Source: Candidatus Heimdallarchaeum endolithica (lineage in GTDB: Archaea; Asgardarchaeota; Heimdallarchaeia; Heimdallarchaeales; Heimdallarchaeaceae). From it: a stretch of DNA of 64,000 bases. Below are positions 26,240 through 35,556 of the stretch, piece after piece. The notes under the pieces are model-generated. The model was given only the letters and a program-made list of their open reading frames with translations. It had not been told where the DNA came from and did no database searches. A program made the position numbers and the translations under genes. Numbering within the stretch: position 1 is the stretch's first letter; each line of letters begins with the position of its first letter. The stretch lies in the NCBI GenBank assembly GCA_021513715.1, contig CP084167.1, positions 846,117 to 910,116 on the forward strand, read 5' to 3'.

Positions 26240-27202
26240 CTATTTATTTCTATATCCATACTCAATTACGCATTTTTCAGGGTCTAAGTTTAAAACACTT
26301 AAAGTAAATTTTTCAATTACATCATAATTTGAATCATCTTTATCTGTAAGATCAGTAATAATATCCAATACTCTTCTTGCTTCTTCATGACTTTCGTCAG
26401 CCTTTATAACCAATCCTAAAATATGAGATCTTGAAGAACGAAGAATAAACTTATGTTTTTTTGACATTATAAATTGAATAGTATTGCTTTCATTGAAAGT
26501 TTTTTTGGCAAAACTTTGTATTGCTGAAAGAAAACCTGAATAAAGAGATATCCTATCTGAAAGTTTCTTCTTCGAGATACTTAAAATAGGCAATCCATCC
26601 CTGTCTGCAAGTAGAAAAGACTCAGGAGTTACTTTTCTTTTTTGGACAAGTTTAGACAACTGATTTTGTAACCAATATAGGACAGAGTCAAAATTTTCTC
26701 CTGTTTGCATACTAGTTTTAAAAAATTGAAAAGATGCATTAGGAATTGTAGCGAGGTTGTATATTTCTACTATGTTAATTATTTCCTCCAGATTCATACT
26801 ATTTTCTAAATCTGCCTTATTACACAAAAATAGAATTAAAAATTCATCTCCTTTATCTTTTAACTTAATTGATTTCCAAAATTCTTTTTTTGCTTCAAGC
26901 AGTGATTGTCTATCTGATGAATCAATAATAAAAATTATCCCATAAGCCAACTTAATATAATTTTCCCAGATAGTTTTCCTAAAAACTTCTTGCCCTCCTA
27001 AATCAAAAATATTTACTTTTAGATCAAATAGTTTGTATTGTTCTAATTGAACTCCCATAGTGGGTTTAGGACTTGTAAATTTCCCAGTGAGAACTCTGTT
27101 AACGAAGGTTGTTTTTCCAGCATTAGGTAAACCTAAAATTACTAGAGGAATGCCTTTTTTCTCAAAAGAAAGTAGTTTTTCAGATATTTTCTTCTTATTC
27201 AA
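26240..27202 (-). CDS. Arf-like small GTPase fused to a C-terminal longin/roadblock-like domain
   Basis: Residues 17-185 form an Arf/Sar-like GTPase: G1 GLPNAGKT (24-31), switch I PTMG, G3 DLGGQ (67-71), G4 NKAD (128-131). GG before the catalytic Gln is the Arf/Sar mark. Residues 194-310 (SFLLADRDGLPILSI, LSDRISLYSGFLSAIQSFA, HILGLVIKAD) have the roadblock/longin pattern. Such domains in other proteins act as GTPase regulators, so self-regulation or dimerisation is plausible. No lipid-attachment motif at the N-terminus is obvious. The start is TTG 27202, with no ATG before the GTPase domain. Divergent from the threonine dehydrogenase gene. Confidence 0.85.
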   Translation of the reverse strand: MNKKKISEKLLSFEKKGIPLVILGLPNAGKTTFVNRVLTGKFTSPKPTMGVQLEQYKLFDLKVNIFDLGGQEVFRKTIWENYIKLAYGIIFIIDSSDRQSLLEAKKEFWKSIKLKDKGDEFLILFLCNKADLENSMNLEEIINIVEIYNLATIPNASFQFFKTSMQTGENFDSVLYWLQNQLSKLVQKRKVTPESFLLADRDGLPILSISKKKLSDRISLYSGFLSAIQSFAKKTFNESNTIQFIMSKKHKFILRSSRSHILGLVIKADESHEEARRVLDIITDLTDKDDSNYDVIEKFTLSVLNLDPEKCVIEYGYRNK

Positions 27203-27384
27203 TTTCGTTTAAACATGTTAGAATTAATTAATAAATATATTGATATTAATAATGATATAAGATAATTCTAAACAAAAAGACGGAACATAACAAAAAATTT
27301 AGGATTGTGTTTACAAGAAACTAATGATTACAGCATATCTTTTTTATATTCAAAGAATATTTTGAAGCTAGGTAGGTGAAATAA

Positions 27385-28329
27385 TTGACAAAAAGGATTT
27401 TAGTAACGGGTAGTTATGGACAAATAGGTCAAGTTCTTGTCCCTGCTCTAATGGACAGATATGGAAAAGAAAATATTATTGCTACAGGAAGAAAAAAGAT
27501 TCCTTCAGTTTTTAAAGAAAAAGACGTTCATTATCATCGATTAGACGTCAGAGACTTAACACAAATGCAAACTCTTCTAGTCGAACATGATATCGATATT
27601 TTAATTCATAATGCATCTGTTCTTTCTGCCACTGGAGAAAAAAATCCTCAACTTGCACATTCAATTAATTTTGAAGGCTTTTATAACGCTTTAGAAGCCA
27701 CAAGAATGTTAAATTTAGAACAACTATTTGCTCCAAGTTCTATTGCAGCATTTGGTCCATCTACACCTAGAGAAAACACACCCAATGATGTTATCACTCG
27801 ACCAACAACAATATATGGAATAAGTAAAGTCTATATTGAGCTAATGGGAGAGTATTATCATCAAAAATATGGATTAGATTTTAGATCTCTTCGTTACCCT
27901 GGAGTAATTTCTCCTGAAGAACCTGGAGGTGGAACAACAGATTGGGCAATTTGGATTTTCTGGGAGGCTTTACGCAATAAGAAATACACTTGCTTCTTGA
28001 AAGAAGATACATCTCTTCCAATGATGTATATGCCAGACTGTATTAAATCAACAATTGATCTTATAGAAGCAGATAATTCGAAACTGGAACACCGTTCATT
28101 TAATGTTACAGCATTTAGTTTAGCGCCTAAAGATTTAGTTGGGCCTATAAAAGAAGCTATTCCAGAGTTTGAGATTGCTTATGAGCCTGATTTCAGACAA
28201 CAAATTGCAGAATCTTGGCCAGCTTCAATTGATGATAGTGTAGCTAGAAAAGAGTGGGGATGGAAACCAGACTACGATATTCCTGCAATGACAAAAGATA
28301 TGTTAGAAAAAATTTCTAAAATGATTTAA
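27385..28329 (+). CDS. tdh: L-threonine 3-dehydrogenase, SDR (UDP-epimerase-like) type
   Basis: Extended short-chain dehydrogenase: NAD site TGSYGQIGQVL, catalytic Tyr-Lys in YGISKVY, then YPGVISPEEPGGGTTDWA and CFLKEDTSLPMMYMPDCI, which are marks of SDR-type threonine dehydrogenase rather than sugar epimerases. It oxidises threonine to 2-amino-3-oxobutyrate, which is cleaved to glycine and acetyl-CoA. Length 314 agrees. Start TTG 27385, preceded by GGTAGGTGA, with a TATA-like TTTTTATATT near 27341. The lyase (Kbl) is not adjacent. It fits the amino-acid-degrading genes in this window. Confidence 0.9.
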   Translation: MTKRILVTGSYGQIGQVLVPALMDRYGKENIIATGRKKIPSVFKEKDVHYHRLDVRDLTQMQTLLVEHDIDILIHNASVLSATGEKNPQLAHSINFEGFYNALEATRMLNLEQLFAPSSIAAFGPSTPRENTPNDVITRPTTIYGISKVYIELMGEYYHQKYGLDFRSLRYPGVISPEEPGGGTTDWAIWIFWEALRNKKYTCFLKEDTSLPMMYMPDCIKSTIDLIEADNSKLEHRSFNVTAFSLAPKDLVGPIKEAIPEFEIAYEPDFRQQIAESWPASIDDSVARKEWGWKPDYDIPAMTKDMLEKISKMI

Positions 28330-28469
28330 TTTTTTGCAATAACATGTAAAACTCCACATTAAATTTTTTTCCATTTTTTATAGTTTAGGACTTTTTTCAC
28401 CAACTATTTACTTGAAAAATCTCTTCTTTAAGAAAAATTAAAAAGGAGAAAACAAATGAACGGAATGGA

Positions 28470-29906
28470 ATGAAAATAATGAAAGAAGGATTAACTTTTG
28501 ATGATGTTCTTCTTATTCCTAAACGCTCTTCTGTCCGTTCTAGACGAGAAATAGATACATCAACACAATTGTCTAGGAATATCAAGTTGAATATCCCAAT
28601 AGTTAGTGCAAATATGGATACAGTTACAGAGAGTGCAATGGCTATTGTAATGGCACAACAAGGAGGAATAGGAATTATTCATAGGTTCATGCCTATTGTT
28701 GAACAAGTAAATGAAGTTAACAAAGTCAAACGAGCTGAAATGATAAGAATAGACAATCCTTATTGTTTAAAACCTGAAACCTCATTACAAGAAGCAAAGG
28801 AGTTCATGAAGGAAAAAGGTATTTCAGGGTTGCTTATTACAGATAATAATAACATTTTACAGGGAATTCTTACTTCTCGAGATATTAAATTTACTGAAAA
28901 TGAAAATGTTTTAGTTAAAGAACTAATGTCTAAAGATCTAATTACAGCTAAACCAGATATTTCAATAGAAGAAGCAAAAAACATTCTAAAGAAGAATAGA
29001 ATTGAAAAGCTTCCTCTTGTTGATGAAAAAGGAGTAGTAAGAGGTTTAATAACAGCTACAGATATCATTAAAGCTAAAATATTACCAAAAGCAAGCAAAG
29101 ACTCTAAAGGAAGATTAAGAGTAGGTGCAGCTATAGGAGTGGTAGGTGATTACTTAGAAAGAGCAGAAGCTCTTTACAATGCTGGAGCTGATGTTCTGGT
29201 TTTAGATATTGCACATGGTCACTCTGATTTAGCAATAAATGCAATCAAAAAAATTAGGAAAAATCTTGGAGATATAGAACTAATCGCGGGAAATGTTGCT
29301 ACAGCAGAAGGAGCGAAGGACCTAATTGAAGCAGGGAGTGATGGAATTAAAACTGGAGTTGGTCCTGGTTCAATCTGTATCACAAGAGTAGTTGCTGGAG
29401 CTGGTGTCCCACAACTTACTGCTATTATGGAAACATCTAAAGTTGCTAAAGAGTTTGGTGTACCTGTTATTGCAGATGGGGGGATAAGAACTTCAGGAGA
29501 TATAACTAAAGCTATAGCAGCAGGGGCACAAACAGTTATGATTGGAAGCTTACTTGCAGGAACAGAAGAGAGTCCAGGAGCTGCTATTCTAAGACAAGGT
29601 AGGCGATACAAAGTAGTTAGGGGTATGGCATCTCTTGGAGCTACTTTAGGGAGAGAAGCAAAAGAGAAGAAAGGAAGTTTTGATGAATTTGATTTAGGTT
29701 CTGTTGTCCCTGAAGGAGTAGAAGCAATGGTCCCATATCGTGGCTCAGCTGTAGATGTGTTGAATCAATTAGTTGGTGGATTTAGAAGTGGAGTAAGTTA
29801 TTGTGGAGCTACCTCAATTCAGGAAATGCAAGAGAAAGCTGAATTCATAAAAATAACTTCTGCAGGAAGAAAAGAATCAACATCTCATGATGTAGAATTA
29901 ATATAA
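28470..29906 (+). CDS. guaB: Inosine-5'-monophosphate dehydrogenase
   Basis: Converts IMP to XMP with NAD+, the first committed step to GMP. Seen: N-terminal [10 protein letters not shown], two CBS domains (about 95-205), phosphate loop and the catalytic Cys in GPGSICITR, then [21 protein letters not shown] and [12 protein letters not shown], and the flap RGMASLGA...[10 protein letters not shown]. Length 478 is normal. ATG 28470 after GGAATGGA; ATG 28479 is possible. Single gene. Confidence 0.96.
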   Translation: MKIMKEGLTFDDVLLIPKRSSVRSRREIDTSTQLSRNIKLNIPIVSANMDTVTESAMAIVMAQQGGIGIIHRFMPIVEQVNEVNKVKRAEMIRIDNPYCLKPETSLQEAKEFMKEKGISGLLITDNNNILQGILTSRDIKFTENENVLVKELMSKDLITAKPDISIEEAKNILKKNRIEKLPLVDEKGVVRGLITATDIIKAKILPKASKDSKGRLRVGAAIGVVGDYLERAEALYNAGADVLVLDIAHGHSDLAINAIKKIRKNLGDIELIAGNVATAEGAKDLIEAGSDGIKTGVGPGSICITRVVAGAGVPQLTAIMETSKVAKEFGVPVIADGGIRTSGDITKAIAAGAQTVMIGSLLAGTEESPGAAILRQGRRYKVVRGMASLGATLGREAKEKKGSFDEFDLGSVVPEGVEAMVPYRGSAVDVLNQLVGGFRSGVSYCGATSIQEMQEKAEFIKITSAGRKESTSHDVELI

Positions 29907-29953
29907 AATTGAAATTTTTTAAACACTGTTTTAATATTTTTTTTAAAAAAATA

Positions 29954-29960
29954 TTTATAA
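29954..29960 (+). promoter_or_regulatory. TATA-box promoter of the metallo-beta-lactamase-fold gene
   Basis: TTTATAA lies 27-33 bases before ATG 29988, with an AT-rich run just upstream. No ribosome site is needed for a near-leaderless message. Confidence 0.5.
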
Positions 29961-29987
29961 AGATTTATTTTACGATAGTCTTAACTA

Positions 29988-31427
29988 ATGAATAGTGTTG
30001 ATGGGGTAAGTCTGGTAATTGGTGATATTTGTAAAAAGAATATTCGTTTTTTATTAGAAAAAAGGAATAATTCTCTTTTACCTTATAGCCCACATTGCTT
30101 CTCAACAATTCTAGCTGACTTTACAGACAAAGATAAGCAATTATTTGAAAAAGTAAAGAAAAGATATGGGTTAATTACTATCGATATGTTGTATCGATTA
30201 GTAGGATTAAGGATTCTGATTGAAAAAAGGCTCATTAGCATCCATAGGAAAGGAGAAGAAGAAATAGATGATACTTATAAAAGGATACAAAAAATAGATC
30301 AATTCCAATTATGTTTATTTCTTCATTCAATGCATGAGTGTGGAGAATATTCATTTTTTTCTGAAAAAAGAAATAAAAGAACAATAATTAAACAATATTT
30401 CTTTACTCCTCCTTATTCTGTAAAAATAAGAAAAAGAAACACTAGATGGTTTAATTTTAGTAAAATAGCTAAAAAGATAGAAAATCCAAAAATTTGTTTT
30501 AACCCCCTTTCAAACCTTTTTCTTGAAACTTTCTTCAACAGAAAAAAAAATTTATTTGAAACTATCAAGTGTTTGGAAAATAAAGAAGAAAATGCAAAAA
30601 TTAATTCAGATTTATGGCTTTTTAAGCATAAATCACCCATCATTCCTCCAGGCAACTATATTAACACTTTTGTGATTGGTAATCAACATAAGTACATTAT
30701 TGATCCTGCTGCAGATAGCAAAAAAGAAATGATTAAATCTGGTTTTCTAGATTTTCTAGAAAAAAACATTAACGAAATAGATGGTATATTACTTACACAT
30801 TCACATATAGATCATTGTAACCAGATAGACTTTATTAACCAAAGATATAGCATTCCTGTTTTTAGTTCAATGAAAACAGCCATTAAATTATCAGAGAATA
30901 CAAACTTTAAAATTGATGGTTATTTAGAAGATGATCAACTTATCTATTTAGGAGATTTTCCTTTTTCAGAAAAAAAATGGAAACTAAAAGTTATCAATCT
31001 TAATGGGCATACAAAAGGGTCTATCGGCTTTTTAGACACCAATCGCAGATATTTATTTAGTGGAGATTTTATTTTTGAGGATAGACAAACTCTAGTAGAT
31101 CCTTACTATGGTTCTTTAGAAGATTTAAGAAAAAACATCAAAAAATTACTTAAACTGAATATCACTTTTATTCATCCTGCACATGGAGATATATTTAAGT
31201 TTAACAAATTATGGGCTAAAAAAAATCTTTTACTCCTGGATAATCAAGAAGAGAAAATAAAAGAAGGTTTGAGAAATGGTTATTCCTCAATTGCTGAAAT
31301 AACAAAATATGTTTTTTCTGATAATTTCGATCATGCTGGAAAATTACTCACTCTTGCACATATTCAATATCTTGAAGAAAAAAACATTGTTAATAAAAGA
31401 GGAGAAGACTATTTTTTAAATAAGTAA
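29988..31427 (+). CDS. Metallo-beta-lactamase-fold hydrolase with degenerate Nudix-like N-terminus
   Basis: Residues 220-410 are a metallo-beta-lactamase domain: metal motif THSHIDHCNQ (HxHxDH), NLNGHTKGSIGF, SGDFIFED and HPAHGD. The last 60 residues form a winged-helix-like tail as in LACTB2-type RNases. The first 200 residues recall a NUDT19-type Nudix domain (FLLEKRNNSLLPYSPHCF, then VGLRILIEKRLI at the Nudix-helix position), but the REXXEE signature is broken. Nudix-lactamase fusions are known in prokaryotes. The substrate, RNA or acyl-thioester, cannot be told. Confidence 0.8.
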   Translation: MNSVDGVSLVIGDICKKNIRFLLEKRNNSLLPYSPHCFSTILADFTDKDKQLFEKVKKRYGLITIDMLYRLVGLRILIEKRLISIHRKGEEEIDDTYKRIQKIDQFQLCLFLHSMHECGEYSFFSEKRNKRTIIKQYFFTPPYSVKIRKRNTRWFNFSKIAKKIENPKICFNPLSNLFLETFFNRKKNLFETIKCLENKEENAKINSDLWLFKHKSPIIPPGNYINTFVIGNQHKYIIDPAADSKKEMIKSGFLDFLEKNINEIDGILLTHSHIDHCNQIDFINQRYSIPVFSSMKTAIKLSENTNFKIDGYLEDDQLIYLGDFPFSEKKWKLKVINLNGHTKGSIGFLDTNRRYLFSGDFIFEDRQTLVDPYYGSLEDLRKNIKKLLKLNITFIHPAHGDIFKFNKLWAKKNLLLLDNQEEKIKEGLRNGYSSIAEITKYVFSDNFDHAGKLLTLAHIQYLEEKNIVNKRGEDYFLNK

Positions 31428-31483
31428 TTTTATTCATATATTTTAAGGATTAAGTTTTTAAAATATTTTTTTAACGTAAAAAT

Positions 31484-32926
31484 ATGACTGTTAATGTTCT
31501 CACAGATAAATGTGAAATTTCCAAATGTAATACTGAGTGTATAGAAGTTTGTCCTCAGAACAAAAAAGACATTACAGCTATTAAGATTGAACAGAATAAA
31601 GCTAGGATAATTCACAAAAATTGTATTGAATGTCTGTTATGTATTCAATATTGTCCTCTTAAAGCAATAGAAATTCAGAAAACTAAAGAAAAAGAAGTAA
31701 AAAATAAAAGAAGAAAAAAAAACAAAGAGAAGTCAAAATATTCTCTTTTCGAAATTGATGAAAAGATATTTCAACCTATGAGTGAAAAAAGAACTATTTT
31801 TGCTAGAGTTATGTGGGATGATACTTTTGAAGGTTATCAGAAGGGTATATTTGAAGGTGCAAAAAACAAAATACCTCTAAATTTAGATGGATATTCTGAG
31901 ATCGAACATGCTGCTATTTCTGGTGCATGGGCAGTTGATGGTATAATTGGAATGTTTGAAAGAGAGCAATTAGCAAAAATGAACGAAGAACCAAAGAACG
32001 TTGGTGACAGTAGAGGAGTTGAAAAAAAGAAAGATTTACTTAATCCTGAACAAAGTGCTAAAACAAAACGAACTTTAGAAAATAACCCTTCAGAGTTAAC
32101 TTCTTGGGTAAAAAAAGTAGCCATGTTTTATGGAGCAGATCTAGTAGGAATCACACCAATCGATCTCAAATGGATTTACACTGAAGATAGACAAGGAAAT
32201 CCTTTGAACCTTCCTGAAGGATTAACAAATGTAATTGTTTTTGCTGTAGAAATGGATATTGATGCAATTAACACAGCTCCGAAATATCCTAGCGGAATTG
32301 CCACTGGTCTAGGCTATTCTAAAATGGCTTTTATTCGCACTTTACTTACATTTTTTATTAGAAGAATGGGTTATAAAGCTATTCCTGCTGGGAATAATAT
32401 TGCTCTTTCAGTCCCACTTGCTGTAGAAGCTGGACTTGGAGGATATGGAAGGCATGGATTACTTATTACAAAAAAATTTGGTCCAAGAGTAAGAATAGCA
32501 AAAGTATTAACTGATATGCCTTTAATTCCAGACAAACCAGATTATAAATTTGTAAAAGCAGTTGAACGTTTTTGTAAAACATGTAAAACTTGCGCTAAAA
32601 AATGTCCAAGTAACTCAATTCCTTTTGATAAAGAACCAAGTTTTGACATTCAAAGTAAAGTAAGTAACAATCCAGGAATTAAAAAGTGGTATGTAAATGT
32701 TGAAACTTGCTATATGTTTTGGACAGAAAATGGATGTGATTGCAGCAGATGTATATCTGATTGTGAATATAATCATGTATATACTCTTCCCCATAAAATT
32801 GTTAATTGGATTGTAATGAATCTTCCCTTTCTCAATCCTATTTGGCCATTAATGGGAAAACTACTTGGCTATGGAGGAAACAAATCAGCAAAGAAGTTCT
32901 GGAAGAAAATAAAAGTTTCACCCTAA
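31484..32926 (+). CDS. Ferredoxin-like domain fused to a reductive-dehalogenase-like iron-sulfur domain
   Basis: Residues 10-60 form a two-cluster ferredoxin: cysteines in CEISKCNTECIEVCP and CIECLLCIQYCP. After a Lys-rich linker, residues 110-460 resemble reductive dehalogenase (RdhA) catalytic subunits: FYGADLVGI, YSKMAFIRTLLTFFIRRMGYKA, SVPLAVEAGLGGYGRHGLLI, CKTCKTCAKKCP, and a second cluster set CYMFWTENGCDCSRCISDC. RdhA proteins bind cobalamin and two 4Fe-4S clusters. No Tat signal peptide and no RdhB membrane anchor gene are seen, so it is cytoplasmic and probably not for respiration. Substrate unknown; related proteins include epoxyqueuosine reductases. ATG start. Confidence 0.82.
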   Translation: MTVNVLTDKCEISKCNTECIEVCPQNKKDITAIKIEQNKARIIHKNCIECLLCIQYCPLKAIEIQKTKEKEVKNKRRKKNKEKSKYSLFEIDEKIFQPMSEKRTIFARVMWDDTFEGYQKGIFEGAKNKIPLNLDGYSEIEHAAISGAWAVDGIIGMFEREQLAKMNEEPKNVGDSRGVEKKKDLLNPEQSAKTKRTLENNPSELTSWVKKVAMFYGADLVGITPIDLKWIYTEDRQGNPLNLPEGLTNVIVFAVEMDIDAINTAPKYPSGIATGLGYSKMAFIRTLLTFFIRRMGYKAIPAGNNIALSVPLAVEAGLGGYGRHGLLITKKFGPRVRIAKVLTDMPLIPDKPDYKFVKAVERFCKTCKTCAKKCPSNSIPFDKEPSFDIQSKVSNNPGIKKWYVNVETCYMFWTENGCDCSRCISDCEYNHVYTLPHKIVNWIVMNLPFLNPIWPLMGKLLGYGGNKSAKKFWKKIKVSP

Positions 32927-32992
32927 TTTCATCATCTTTTATCCTTTTTTTCTCTATATTGCTTCATCTTTCCTTATCTATTTTTTTATTTC

Positions 32993-33850
32993 CTATTTTT
33001 CAATGAAAGAATCAAGACTTATTTGTCCTTCATATTTATCTCTTAAAGGTTTGATTGGTGAAAAACCTTTTTTTTCAAATTCTTTAGTTAATTTTTTAGC
33101 TGTTGGTGGAGCAAATCCTGTCAAGTGATTATTTACATAAATAAAACATATATCCTTATCTTTATCTTTTGAAAAATAGTAAGAAACAAGTTCTGCTATA
33201 TCTTTAAGGAAGTTAGATCTATCTAGGATCACTTTACCTTCCTCAATATTAACGTCCCAAGAACCTATTAGTCTCAAATAGAAGTAATTTACTTCAACTT
33301 GATCAATTATTTTAAACTTAATATAAGGAAGAAAAGAACTTACAATTCCTACTTTAAAACTATTCAACAATTCAAAGATATCGTTTGAAAACCAATTTTC
33401 ATCTCTAAATTCAATTGTTAATTTAAACTGTTTCAATGGAAAGTTCTCTAGAAAGGTTTCCAAATTTTTTACTGTTTTTTTATCTTTCTTAAAACTAGGT
33501 GAGAACTGTAGAACTAGAGGACCTAAATTTTTCTCTAAAGGTTTTATTGCTTCAAGAAATTGATTAAGTTCTTCTTGAGTTTGAGAAACATTTTCTGCTT
33601 GGGAAATCGTTTTCGGTAATTTAGCAGTAATAATAAATCCTTCAGGCAAACTTTTAGCCCATCTTTGTACTGTTTCTTTACTAGGAATAGAATAATAAGT
33701 TGAATTAATTTCTACTGTAGGAAATTGTGTAACATAATATGAAAGAAGTTTATCTTGGGAAATTGAAGGAGGATAAAAACCACCTTTCTTAGACATCCAA
33801 CTATTGTAGTTAAAACCTGTACATCCTACATAAATTTTCTTTGTTTCCAT
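32993..33850 (-). CDS. DUF72 family protein (YecE-like)
   Basis: TIM-barrel-like protein of the DUF72 family. Marks: YVGCTGFNYNSWMSKKGGFYPP, VEINSTYYSIPSKETVQRWAKSLPEGF, LGPLVLQFSP, TIEFRDENWF, YLRLIGSWD and YVNNHLTGFAPPTA. Function of the family is unestablished; it often sits near iron-sulfur proteins. ATG 33850 is chosen over the in-frame TTG 33859. Convergent with the ferredoxin-dehalogenase-like gene. Confidence 0.9.
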   Translation of the reverse strand: METKKIYVGCTGFNYNSWMSKKGGFYPPSISQDKLLSYYVTQFPTVEINSTYYSIPSKETVQRWAKSLPEGFIITAKLPKTISQAENVSQTQEELNQFLEAIKPLEKNLGPLVLQFSPSFKKDKKTVKNLETFLENFPLKQFKLTIEFRDENWFSNDIFELLNSFKVGIVSSFLPYIKFKIIDQVEVNYFYLRLIGSWDVNIEEGKVILDRSNFLKDIAELVSYYFSKDKDKDICFIYVNNHLTGFAPPTAKKLTKEFEKKGFSPIKPLRDKYEGQISLDSFIEK

Positions 33851-34026
33851 TATTTTCAATAGTAATTTAGACTTTTTTATTAAAATACCTTTGTGAAGAT
33901 TTTTATGTCAAAGGGTTTTTGAAAAATCGATGAACCTTTACTAGACTTTTTCTAATTAACCTCTACATTGTATTGCGGATGAAACTACCAATATTGATTT
34001 AAAAAAGGACACTTATTGTAAATTGC

Positions 34027-34084
34027 CCTAGTACCCCAAGTAAAAACTAGGAAATAGGGGGTTTATGGTTTTCTCCCCCTATTT
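34027..34084. other. Tandem hairpins in a 365-base intergenic region
   Basis: Two adjoining perfect inverted repeats: CCTAGT/ACTAGG (34027-34051) and AAATAGGGGG/CCCCCTATTT (34052-34084), each with a 13-base loop and no base between them. They stand out in G/C content from the AT-rich surroundings. They lie between the DUF72 gene and the aminotransferase gene (33851-34215), where no other gene is seen. They could be a structured small RNA, a leader of the aminotransferase message or a double terminator. Confidence 0.45.
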
Positions 34085-34215
34085 ATCTTCTTCTTCAGAA
34101 ATTAATTTATTATTGATTACCTATTTTTTTTGTCGAATATAAGTTTTCAGAGTATATACAAAAAAATTGATATAGAAAAGACCATATCTTTGGTAGAATA
34201 TTAGGAGGAATAGGT

Positions 34216-35529
34216 TTGACAGCATTAGATATTTTAAAAAAGCACATGCTTGTAGATGGTTATCCTATTGTGTTAGATTTACAAAAAAGCGAAGGTTGCC
34301 ACATTTATGACAAAATTTCAGGAAAAAGATATCTTGATTTCTTTTCTTTCTTTGCATCTGCACCTTTAGGAATGAATCATCCTAAACTTACTACTAAGGA
34401 ATTTAAAGATAAATTAGCTTATGTAGCAGTAAATAAACCGAGTAATAGCGATTTTTATACAGATGAACTTGCAGAGTTTGTAGACACTTTGGAGAAAATA
34501 GGTATGCCAGACTTTTTACCAAATTTGTTTTTAATTAGTGGAGGAGCTCTCGCAGTTGAAAATGCACTTAAAGCAGCATTTGATTGGAAGGTTAGGAAAA
34601 ATTTCTCTAAAGGTATTAAAGAAGAAAAAGGACATCAAATTATTCATTTTAAAGAAGCTTTTCATGGAAGAACAGGATATACTCTATCATTGACTAATAC
34701 TTTTGATCCTAGGAAATATATTTATTTTCCAAGATTCAATTGGCCTAGAGTTTTAAATCCTAAAATCACTTTTCCATTAGAAAAGAACATTGATGAAGTT
34801 AAACATGCAGAAGAACAGAGCCTTAGTGAAATAAGAGAAGCGATTTCTTCAAACAAGGATGATATTGCAGGAATTATAATTGAACCTATACAAGGTGAAG
34901 GAGGAGATAATCATTTTAGACCAGAATTTTTCCATGAACTACGAAAAATTGCAGATGAAGAAGAAATTATTTTGATTTATGATGAAGTCCAAACAGGTGT
35001 AGGATTAACAGGAAAATTCTGGGCTTTTGAGCATTTTGGAGAAAAAGGAAAACCTGACATTATTAGTTTTGGTAAGAAAATGCAAGTCTGCGGAATAATG
35101 GCTTCTGACAGGATAAAAGAAGTAGAAAATAATGTTTTCGAAGAGTCAAGCCGCATCAATAGCACATGGGGTGGAAACTTAATAGATATTGTTAGAGCAA
35201 CAAAGTACTTAGAAGTGATAAAAGAAGAAAATCTTGTTGAAAATGCTTCTAAACAAGGAGAATACATATTGAAATTACTAACAGAGATTCAAGAAAAATA
35301 TCCTGATAAAATAAATAATGTTAGAGGAAAAGGTCTTATGATAGCTTTTGATTTACCAAATAGTGAAATTAGAGACAAACTTAAGAACATTGCATTTGAT
35401 AAAGAATTAATAATCCTTCCATCTGGATCTAAATCTATTCGTTTCAGACCCCCACTTATCATTAACCAAGAGATTATTGATGAAGTATTTTCTATTCTAG
35501 AAGAATCAATAAAAGAAGTACAAATTTAA
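34216..35529 (+). CDS. lat: L-lysine 6-aminotransferase, class III PLP enzyme
   Basis: Class III aminotransferase that moves the epsilon amino group of lysine to 2-oxoglutarate, giving 2-aminoadipate 6-semialdehyde. Diagnostic segments: KKHMLVDGYPIVLDLQKSEGCHIYD, FFASAPLGMNHP, NKPSNSDFYT, FHGRTGYTLSLTNT, NWPRVLNPK. The PLP lysine lies in SFGKKMQVCGI near residue 287, and the aspartate in DEVQTGVG. Length 437 is usual. TTG start behind AGGAGG, one of the strongest ribosome sites here. The lysine-6-dehydrogenase-like gene at 38949 would make the same product by another route. IS copy 2 is inserted 20 bases after its stop. Confidence 0.87.
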   Translation: MTALDILKKHMLVDGYPIVLDLQKSEGCHIYDKISGKRYLDFFSFFASAPLGMNHPKLTTKEFKDKLAYVAVNKPSNSDFYTDELAEFVDTLEKIGMPDFLPNLFLISGGALAVENALKAAFDWKVRKNFSKGIKEEKGHQIIHFKEAFHGRTGYTLSLTNTFDPRKYIYFPRFNWPRVLNPKITFPLEKNIDEVKHAEEQSLSEIREAISSNKDDIAGIIIEPIQGEGGDNHFRPEFFHELRKIADEEEIILIYDEVQTGVGLTGKFWAFEHFGEKGKPDIISFGKKMQVCGIMASDRIKEVENNVFEESSRINSTWGGNLIDIVRATKYLEVIKEENLVENASKQGEYILKLLTEIQEKYPDKINNVRGKGLMIAFDLPNSEIRDKLKNIAFDKELIILPSGSKSIRFRPPLIINQEIIDEVFSILEESIKEVQI

Positions 35530-35548
35530 TTATTTCTTCTATTTTTTT

Positions 35549-35556
35549 TAGTCTAA
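35549..35556. repeat. Target-site duplication of IS copy 2, left
   Basis: TAGTCTAA, repeated exactly at 36559-36566 across the element. Shows insertion by transposition at this site. Confidence 0.85.
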
